Assembly (NCBI RefSeq): GCF_020536995.1
Contig: NC_068362.1
Location: 104,132,876 to 104,196,875 of the forward strand
Reading direction: 5' to 3'
Origin: Dreissena polymorpha
Taxonomy: Eukaryota > Mollusca > Bivalvia > Myida > Dreissenidae
DNA length: 64,000 nucleotides
Shown here: positions 59,301 to 64,000 of the stretch, one piece after another
How the letters are laid out: each line of letters opens with the position of its first letter
How positions within the stretch are numbered: the stretch's first letter is position 1
Program-made: the position numbers and the translations under genes
Notes under the pieces: model-generated
Databases searched by the model: none
Told to the model about the DNA's origin: nothing
Seen by the model: the letters and a program-made list of their open reading frames with translations, nothing else

Positions 59301-62300
59301 GGCATCATCCTGGTGGTTCTCACTGAGGTGTGTAGTGCCTGTGTTGCTGGTCCCCCTGTCAGATCCACTGGTCCCCCTCCCAGTGTCGCTGGTCCCCCTG
59401 TCAGATCCACTGGTCCCCCTCCCAGTGTCGCTGGTCCCCCTGTCAGATCCACTGGTCCCCCTCCCAGTGTCGCTGGTCCCCCTGTCTGATCCACTGGTCC
59501 CCCTCCCAGTGTCGCTGGTCCCCCTGTCAGATCCACTTTTCCCCCTTAAGTGTCGCTGGTCTCCCTGTCAGATCCACTGGTCCCCCTGTCAGATCCTCTG
59601 GTCCCCCTCCCAGTGTCGCTGGTCCCCCTGTCAGATCCACTGGTCCCCCTCCCAGTGTCGCTGGTCCCCCTGTCAGATCCACTGGTCCCCATCCAGTGTC
59701 GCTGGTCCCCCTGTCAGATCCACTGGTCCCCCTCCCAGTGTCGCTGGTCTCCCTGTCAGATCCACTGGTCCCCCTCCCAGTGTCGCTGGTCCCCCTGTCA
59801 GATCCACTGGTCCCCCTCCCAGTGTCGCTGGTCCCCCTATCAGATCCAACTGTCGCAGGCTGTACCCGGGCATCATCCTTAGGTGTGTAGTGCCTGTGTG
59901 AAACTGAACTCTCTGATCCCCCATCCATATTTTTTGTATCAAGTTGTACTTAGGTATCTGCATGGAGTGCTAACTGAGGTTTAATTTAAATCTATATATT
60001 TTAGCTCAATTGCATCATAAGCCTCAGGCTAATAGGAACGCTCTCAAGTCTGTTTCTTGGGCATATTACCAGTACTTGGTGTCTTTGGGGGAGATCTAGA
60101 GAACGCTCCTTGAGTGGGGATCCAACTGATAACCTCCGAATCGCTAGGCAGACACCATGTCAATTACACCATGGCGAACTAAACTGAGGTTGGTGGTGCA
60201 TAGGTCTATATGTTGGTGACTGTACCCTTGAGTAATGCTAATTGGGTGAGTGGCTATCGCATGCAGATACTGCAATAATGGGTCAATCTTAACCCTTCAC
60301 ACATATTTTTACGCATTTGTAGTCCAAGAATTCTATGTACATTCTTAGATGCAGAAGAATTCCCAGGCCCCCAAGTTCTATTACATTTACAGATGCCCAA
60401 GAATTCCCTGGCCCCTTAGTTCTATGGTCATTTGAAAAATCCCAAGAATTCCCTGGCCCCTAAGTTCTGTGTACATTTTCAGATGCCCAAGAATTCCCTG
60501 GCCATCAAATTCAATGTACATTTTAAGATGCCCACAATTCCCTGGCTCCCAAGTTCTATGTACTTTTCAAATGCCCAAAAATTCTCTGGCCCACAAGTTC
60601 TATGTACATTTTCAGATGCCCACAATTCCCTGGCCCCCAAATTCTATGTACATTTTTAGCTGCCAAGAATTTCCAGACTTCGAAGTTCTATGTACATTCT
60701 TAGATGCCCAAGTATTCCCTGGACCCGAAGTTCTATGTTCATTTCATTTTCCCAAGAATTCCCTGGCCCCTAAGTTCTATGTTCTTTTTCAGATTCCAAA
60801 GAATTCCGTGGCCTCCTAGTTCTATTTACATTTTCAGATGCCCAAAATTCACTGGCCCCAAATTTCTGTGTACATTTTCAGATTCCAAAGAATTCCCTGG
60901 CCCCCAAATTGTATGTATATTGCCTCCTAGTTCTATGTGCATTTTCAGATGCCCACAATTCCCTGGCTCCAAGTTTTGTGTACATTTTCAGATGCCCAAA
61001 ATTCCCTGGCCCCCATGTTTTATGTACATTTTCAGACTCCAAAGAATTCCCTGGCCCCAAGTTCTATGTACATTTTAGATGCCCACAAATTCCTTGCCCC
61101 CTAAGTTCAAAGTTCTTTTTCAGATTCCAAAGAATTCCCTGGCCCCCAAGTTCTATGTACATTTTCAGATGCCCAAAAATTCACCGATGCCCAAGTTTTA
61201 TGTACATATGCAGATGCCCAAAAATTCACTGGCCCCAAAGTTCTATGTACATTCTCAGATTCCAAAGAATTCCCTGGCCCCCAAGTTCTAAGTTTATTTC
61301 CAGATGCCCAAAAATTTCCTGGCCCCTGAGTTCTATGTACATTTTCAGATGCCCAAGAATTCACTGGCCCCCAAATTCTATGTTCATTTTCAGATGCCCA
61401 AAAATTCACTGGCCCCCAAGTTCTATGCACATTTTCAGATGCCCAAGAATTCACTGGCCCCTGAGTTCTATGTACATTTTCAGATGCCCAATAATTCACT
61501 GGTCCCCCAGTTCTATGTACATTTTCAGATGCCAAAGAATTCACTGGCCCCAGAGTTCTTTGTACATTTTCAGATGCCCAAATATTCCCTGGCCCCCAAA
61601 TTGTATGTACATTTTCAGATGCCCGAAAAATTCCTTGGTCCCCAAGTTCTATGTACATTTTTAGATGCCAAAAAATTTCATGGCCGCCAAGTTCTATGTA
61701 CTTTTCAAATGCCCAAAAATTCTCTGGCCCACAAGTTCTATGTACATTTTCAGATGCCCGCAATTCCCTGGCCCCCAAATTCTATGTACATTTTTAGCTG
61801 CCAAGAATTTCCAGACTTCGAAGTTCTATGTACATTCTTAGATGCCCAAGTATTCCCTGGACCCGAAGTTCTATGTTCATTTCATATTCCCAAGAATTCC
61901 CTGGCCCCTAAGTTCTATGTTCTTTTTCAGATTCCAAAGAATTCCGTGGCCTCCTAGTTCTATTTACATTTTCAGATGCCCAAAGATTCCCTGGCCCCCA
62001 AGTTCTGTGTACATTTTTAGATGCCCAAACTTCCCTGGCCCCCAAGTTCTCTGTACATTTTCAGATGCCCAAGCATTCCCTGGCCCCCAAGTTCTATGTA
62101 CATTTTCAGATGCCCAAGAATTCCCTGGCTCCCAAGTTCTATTTACATTTTTAGATGCCCCAAAAAAAATTCACTGGCTCCCAAGTTCTCTGTACATTTT
62201 CAGATGCCCAATAATTCACTGGTCTCCCAGTTCTATGTACATTTACAGATGCCCAAAAATTCCCTGGCCCCCATATTGTATGTACAATTTCAGATGCCCA

Positions 62301-63117
62301 AAAATTCCCTGGCCCCCAAGTTCTATGTACATTTTTAGATGCCCAACGATTTCCTGGCCCCCAAGTTCTATGTTCATTTTCAGATGCCCAAAAATTTCCT
62401 GGCCCCCAAGTTCTATGTTGCCCAAAAATTCCCTGGCCCCCAAGTTCTATGTAAATTTGTAGATGCCCAAAAATTCCCTGGCCCCCAACTTCTCTGTACA
62501 TTTTCAGATGCCCAAGAATTCCCTGGCCCCCAAGTTCTATGTACATTTTCAGATGCCCAAGAATTCCCTTGCCCCCAAGTTCTATGTAATTTTAATATGC
62601 CCAAGAATTCCCTGGCCCCCAAGTTCTATGAACATTTTCAGATGCCCAAGAATTCCCTGGCCCCCAAGTTCTATGTACATTTTCAGATGCCCAAGAATTC
62701 CCTGGCCCCCAAGTTCTATGTAAATTTTTAGATGCCCAAAAATTCCCTGGCCCCCAAGTTCTATGTAAATTGTTAGATGCCCAAAAATTCCCTGGCCCCA
62801 AGTTCTCTGTACATTTTCAGATGTCCAAGAATCCCTGGCCCCCAAGTTCTATGTTCATTTTCAGATACCCAAGAATTCCCTTGCCCCCAAGTTCTATGTA
62901 CATTTTAATATGCCCAAGAATTCCCTGGCCCCAAGTTCTATGTACATTTTCAGATGCCCAAGAATTCCCTGGCCCCCAAGCTCGTTGAGCTGATGCAGCT
63001 TTTCAAGCAGCTCATATCTGAACAAAACGAGGGTCTGGAGAAACGACGCGTGGAACTGCTGTACCAGGCGATAGGTAGTCAACTGAAGAAGGTCTTCTTA
63101 GCTCTTAGAAAAGCAAG
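32366..63117 (+). CDS. HPS1: HPS1 (Hermansky-Pudlak syndrome 1 protein), BLOC-3 subunit, 5' part
   Basis: With HPS4 this protein forms BLOC-3, the exchange factor for Rab32/Rab38 in lysosome-related organelle biogenesis. Exons are 32366-32476, 33414-33566, 47722-47843, 48972-49080, 49545-49696, 49923-50057, 54638-54734, 56703-56808 (weak), 57145-57432, 59122-59327 and 62954-63117. Phases join throughout, giving 547 codons so far. The start MKGFLVVDRLND matches the HPS1 N-terminus, a longin-type fold. Family landmarks follow: CSSITCDNNFLFVFKH then FDDFLIVAINGDGTESE, matching the vertebrate block ending in FIAINGDHTESE; AFLVEAVEKLHMNQM; HALLLINSKLLSLYSKN; PEVSDIYLTP; YPGIILVVLTE; LVELMQLFKQL. 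Exon 8 is called only because its frame and phases fit, and its acceptor is poor. The C-terminal longin region lies beyond the window. Four arrays of MITE or splice-junction origin lengthen its introns, and one adjoins exon 10. Confidence 0.9.
33812..34009. mobile_element. Left part of a palindromic MITE, whose right arm appears to seed the giant array
   Basis: Starts CGAGCCAGGCTCTGGGAAAA, CTGGGCGTTAAGTGTCG. It runs through the body (GTCTCTTCTTAG, AATCCAGTTTAGGC) and stops at GACTGCAGAG, where a (TA)n run begins. GGACTGCAGAGTCTTATCTG resumes at 37562. The matching terminal sequence, TAACCCCTGTTTTCCCAGAG, is found only after the 48-bp array at about 47449-47466. Confidence 0.7.
34009..34036. 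repeat. (TA)n microsatellite
   Basis: A short AT dinucleotide run between the MITE left part and the retroelement fossil. Confidence 0.9.
34090..37535 (+). mobile_element. BEL/Pao retroelement fossil, bounded by 62-bp inverted repeats
   Basis: A broken copy with about five interruptions. Parts in order: a Gag-like helical region (about 34.2-35.4 kb), CCHC zinc knuckles (about 35.5-35.7 kb), an aspartic protease of the Pao (A17/DUF1758) type around LDCGSQRTYI (about 35.8-36.3 kb), and reverse transcriptase around DIEKAFLQI and YVDNI (about 36.7-37.3 kb). RNase H, integrase and LTRs are not seen. The piece is enclosed by a perfect 62-bp inverted repeat, 34090-34151 and 37474-37535. It lies in HPS1 intron 2 in the gene's orientation. 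Long readable stretches suggest moderate to young age. Confidence 0.85.
37562..47449. repeat. Giant 48-bp minisatellite, about 205 units, in HPS1 intron 2
   Basis: Unit: ATAGAGACTGCAGAGTCTAA, TCTGAGAGGACACTTTATGC, ACATACAT. The array is 9.8 kb with essentially no length variation, so a plus-strand frame of 3,280 codons stays open (16-residue period ETAESNLRGHFMHIHI) and the minus strand has frames of up to 1,207 codons. Unit variants differ at a handful of sites (AGA/GGA/GAA, TTT/TTA, ATA/GTA, CTG/CAG, ATA/ATG), all amino-acid changing, which argues against selection on protein. The unit is the terminal arm of the palindromic MITE (GACTGCACAGGCTAATCTGG, GACGACACTTTACGCACATG), and the array ends in that MITE's terminus. 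Confidence 0.95.
47878..48138. mobile_element. Palindromic MITE copy in HPS1 intron 3
   Basis: Complete set of modules with moderate divergence. Left end GAGCCTATCTCTGGGAAAAC, right end TTGTCCCTGAGCGAGGCTC, with CTGCACAGGCTAATC in both arms. It begins about 35 bases after the exon donor at 47844. Confidence 0.8.
48177..48432. mobile_element. Best-preserved copy of the ~255-bp palindromic MITE
   Basis: Left end GAGCCGTGTTCTGAGAAAAC; right end TTTTCTCAGAACACGACTC. The arms are near-perfect inverted repeats of about 80 bp. Each arm itself contains a smaller palindrome (GTGCAGTCCGCACAGGC) bounded by GTGTCGTCCCAGATTAGCC and GGCTAATCAGGGACGACAC. The centre is a short spacer with CAGCAAAAATCCAATTTAAC. 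It encodes nothing and serves as the reference for the other copies. Confidence 0.9.
50331..54640. repeat. 47-bp minisatellite ending at the acceptor of HPS1 exon 54638-54734
   Basis: Unit: GTTATAGATGTGTATGATTG, TGTATTGCATAGAGTGGAGG, CCAGATT. There are about 92 units. The final unit reads GCATAGAGTGGATGCCAG and is followed directly by the exon (ATCACCAGC), so the functional acceptor is the CCAG of the last unit and the repeat word CCAGAT runs two to three bases into the exon. Higher-order structure is present: a block near 50990-51880 recurs near 52541-53425. Confidence 0.93.
55270..55815. mobile_element. Dispersed bivalve repeat with AACCAGGTTTTC ends
   Basis: It starts AACCAGGTTTTCCAACGG and carries a GGCTGGCTGGCTGGC / GGCGGGCGGGCGG tract. 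The body is two related units (TTGTCCGGGCCATGACCATG and TTGTCTGGGCCATAACTATG, each with TTGGCACATTTGTTCACCAT and a CCAAGGTCAAGGTCAC-like stretch). It ends near GAAAACCTGGTT, an inverted match to the start. Non-coding, in an HPS1 intron. Confidence 0.65.
56076..56301. mobile_element. MITE with internal hairpin, copy 2 (pair of 3992-4237)
   Basis: TTAACCCTTTCTCCCATAAG at the left and GGTAAATGGTTAA at the right. The internal hairpin is CCAGCAAGTCACTTGCTG. It follows 3992-4237 almost base for base, with scattered substitutions. It lies in the HPS1 intron upstream of the weak exon 56703-56808. Confidence 0.7.
57513..58174. mobile_element. Palindromic MITE enlarged by an internal 31-bp tandem array
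   Basis: Both MITE ends are present (GAGCCATGCTCTGTTGAAAG and TTTTTCACAGAGCATGGCCC), with the body AACTGGATTTGTGCTAAGAA. Within the left arm the segment CAGTGCAGTCTGCACAGGCT, AATCAAGGACC (31 bp) is repeated about 14 times at 57574-58006, nearly without change. The copy grew from about 255 to 660 bp. It lies in an HPS1 intron. Confidence 0.88.
57574..58006. repeat. 31-bp minisatellite within a MITE arm
   Basis: About 14 near-identical units, each with the small palindrome TGCAGTCTGCA. There are no spacers between units. One unit has TCTGTACAG in place of TCTGCACAG. Confidence 0.93.
58180..59100. other. HPS1 intron sequence, nothing recognised
   Basis: AT-rich intron. A possible acceptor at 58656-58667 (CATCTTTCAG) leads to only five bases before a GT, and TTATTTTGCAG near 58805 leads to a short frame without HPS1-like sequence. 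Neither is called an exon. Confidence 0.45.
59247..59890. repeat. 42-bp minisatellite made of HPS1 exon 59122-59327 sequence, with a second copy of the exon tail
   Basis: Unit: CCTCCCAGTGTCGCTGGTCC, CCCTGTCAGATCCACTGGTC, CC. The source lies in the exon itself (ACCTCCCAGTGTCGCTGGTC then CCCCTGTCAGATCCACTGCC, coding TSQCRWSPCQIH). About 12 copies fill the start of the next intron. After the last copy a second version of the exon tail and donor appears (CGCAGGCTGTACCCGGGCAT, then AGGTGTGTAGTGCCTGTG at about 59880), so the duplication covers coding sequence, donor and intron start. The exon frame reads through the donor into a proline-rich repeat for about 50 codons. Confidence 0.92.
59985..60179 (-). 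mobile_element. tRNA-derived SINE-like element, copy 2
   Basis: On the minus strand the head begins GTTCGCCATGGTGTAATTGA, followed by TGTCTGCCTAGCGATTCGGA and a B box-like GTTGGATCCCC. The body then reads GGAGCGTTCTCTAGATCTCC and ends at GAGCTAAAATATATA. The body is shared with 30517-30665, which shows a dispersed family. The copy lies in an HPS1 intron between two minisatellites. Confidence 0.55.
60330..62980. repeat. 45-bp minisatellite ending inside HPS1 exon 62954-63117 and spanning its acceptor
   Basis: Unit: ATGCCCAAGAATTCCCTGGC, CCCCAAGTTCTATGTACATT, TTCAG. About 58 units with many single-base indels. In the last unit CATTTTCAG is the acceptor and ATGCCCAAGAATTCCCTGGC-CCCCAAG is the first 27 coding bases (MPKNSLAPK) of the exon. 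Each unit is therefore exon head plus intron tail. Preceding-exon phase 0 and the vertebrate SPSAPLALVLSQLM block support this acceptor. A ~290-bp block (60552-60845) recurs at 61690-61983. Confidence 0.93.
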
Positions 63118-63317
63118 GTTTGTTTGATTGTCAGTTGTCCTTTGTTTGAAGTTAAGTTGTAAAGGTGTTCAGGAATTAAAACTTTGACACAGCACTGTTG
63201 AGGTGTATACAAGTTTATGTACATGTATGGAAAAAGCAAAAAAACAATCTTTAAAACTTTTAAAAAATCAGAGAGAACATAGGAATTGTTCGAATATTCC
63301 AATATTCGATTTGATTT
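63118..63317. other. HPS1 intron after the last exon in the window
   Basis: It starts with the donor GTTTGTTTG at 63118. Nothing else is recognised before the dispersed repeat. Confidence 0.5.
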
Positions 63318-63560
63318 GTATGCCCCCGGAAGGGTGGCATATAGCAGTTGGACTGCCCGTTTGTCAGTCCGTCAGTTTGTCCGGCATTCCATTTTCTGGA
63401 GTTTTTTTTTTACACAAAGCTTTAAGATATAGAGCTAAATTTTGGTATGTGAGTCTACCTATATAACCTACATATGAAGTGTGAGTTTCCTTCCATTGCT
63501 ATTTTGGCGAAGTTATGGGCCTTATATTTATAATTTTCTCTTCAATAACCGTTTTTTCGG
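63318..63560. mobile_element. Dispersed bivalve repeat (TATGCCCCC / CCGTC-tract family), 3' end replaced by a MITE arm
   Basis: TATGCCCCCGGAAGGGTGGC, ATATAGCAGTTGGACTGCCC, GTCAGTCCGTCAGTTTGTCC, then the same body as 13608-13936. The usual tail is absent. At about 63561 it passes directly into a MITE right arm. Confidence 0.65.
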
Positions 63561-63634
63561 AGGACTGCACAGACTAATCTGAGACGACACTTTACGTACA
63601 TGCATTAAACCCCCTTTTCACAGAACAGGGCTCA
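63561..63634. mobile_element. Right-arm fragment of the palindromic MITE
   Basis: GGACTGCACAGACTAATCTG, AGACGACACTTTACGTACAT, GCATTAAACCCCCTTTTCAC: terminal ~75 bp only, fused to the preceding repeat. Confidence 0.75.
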
Positions 63635-64000
63635 CATACAAGCGAAACGAACATATTGGAAATTTGGTAGTTAAATAATAAAATAATTAGTGTCTCCAAT
63701 TAAGGTAAGTTAAAAATCATGTGAATATTTGAGTATTTGATTGAATGGAAATGTGAGTATTTCAAATGCGATATTTGTATTTAATGCCATCCCAAGAACA
63801 AACATATACAACTGAAAGTGAATGCTATTTGGTTATTTCTGTTATCAAATGATTTCACACTACATTTTTTCAACATATGAAAAAAGATTAACCAAACAAT
63901 ATTGGGTTTTATCAAAATTGATTATCTTGCAATGTGTGTGCAAACTGCATTAATAAGTTTTGTAATTATCATTAGACATTTAGAAATAATTTATAACAAG
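63635..64000. other. HPS1 intron, nothing recognised
   Basis: AT-rich sequence to the window edge with no exon or repeat that I can support. Confidence 0.4.

Noticed and set aside
59273-59963. Proline/glycine-rich frames on both strands
   Set aside because: Translations of the 42-bp array derived from the HPS1 exon; only the exon frame to 59327 is coding.

Overview
The window is animal nuclear DNA, AT-rich, with GT-AG introns and dense short dispersed repeats. Two repeat families point to a bivalve mollusc, and from memory most likely a dreissenid mussel: a roughly 255-bp palindromic MITE whose arms read like CAGTCTGCACAGGCTAATC, and the TATGCCCCC / TGTCCGTCTGTC family. The species call rests on recalled repeats, not on a search.

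Layout, all genes on the + strand. (1) 1-12.8 kb: the last eight coding exons of SMC3 (cohesin), ending at 12799. Its fourth intron in the window holds a 54-bp minisatellite cut by two DNA transposons, a 5-bp-TSD hAT-like element and a Tigger/pogo element that still codes for a CENP-B-type DNA-binding domain. (2) 12.8-20.8 kb: intergenic, with dispersed repeats, a palindromic MITE, degenerate tRNA-like sequence and an irregular tandem array. (3) 20851-25271: a complete five-exon gene for a 1025-residue protein with a RING, two B-boxes, a coiled coil, KH-like repeats of the PARP14/DTX3L type and a C-terminal macro domain. (4) 25.3-32.3 kb: intergenic, with a 43-bp array, tRNA-derived SINEs and a 233-bp foldback element with a telomere-like core. 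(5) 32366 to the window end: eleven coding exons (one weak) of HPS1, the BLOC-3 subunit. Its second intron is over 14 kb and holds a broken BEL/Pao retroelement fossil and a 9.8-kb array of about 205 48-bp units.

Two things stand out. First, in both SMC3 and HPS1 minisatellites start or end exactly at exon/intron junctions, and their units contain the splice site, in three cases with coding sequence as well. This happens five times: one SMC3 donor, one SMC3 acceptor, two HPS1 acceptors, and one HPS1 exon tail with its donor. Two further HPS1 arrays have grown out of copies of the palindromic MITE. Second, the RING/B-box/KH-like/macro protein puts on one chain the parts that vertebrates divide between the DTX3L E3 ligase and PARP9/PARP14. 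It may be a ubiquitin ligase that reads ADP-ribose; this is inferred from domain content alone.

SMC3 and HPS1 are housekeeping genes with no functional link to each other or to the RING-macro gene that I can see. The three are neighbours, not a pathway.
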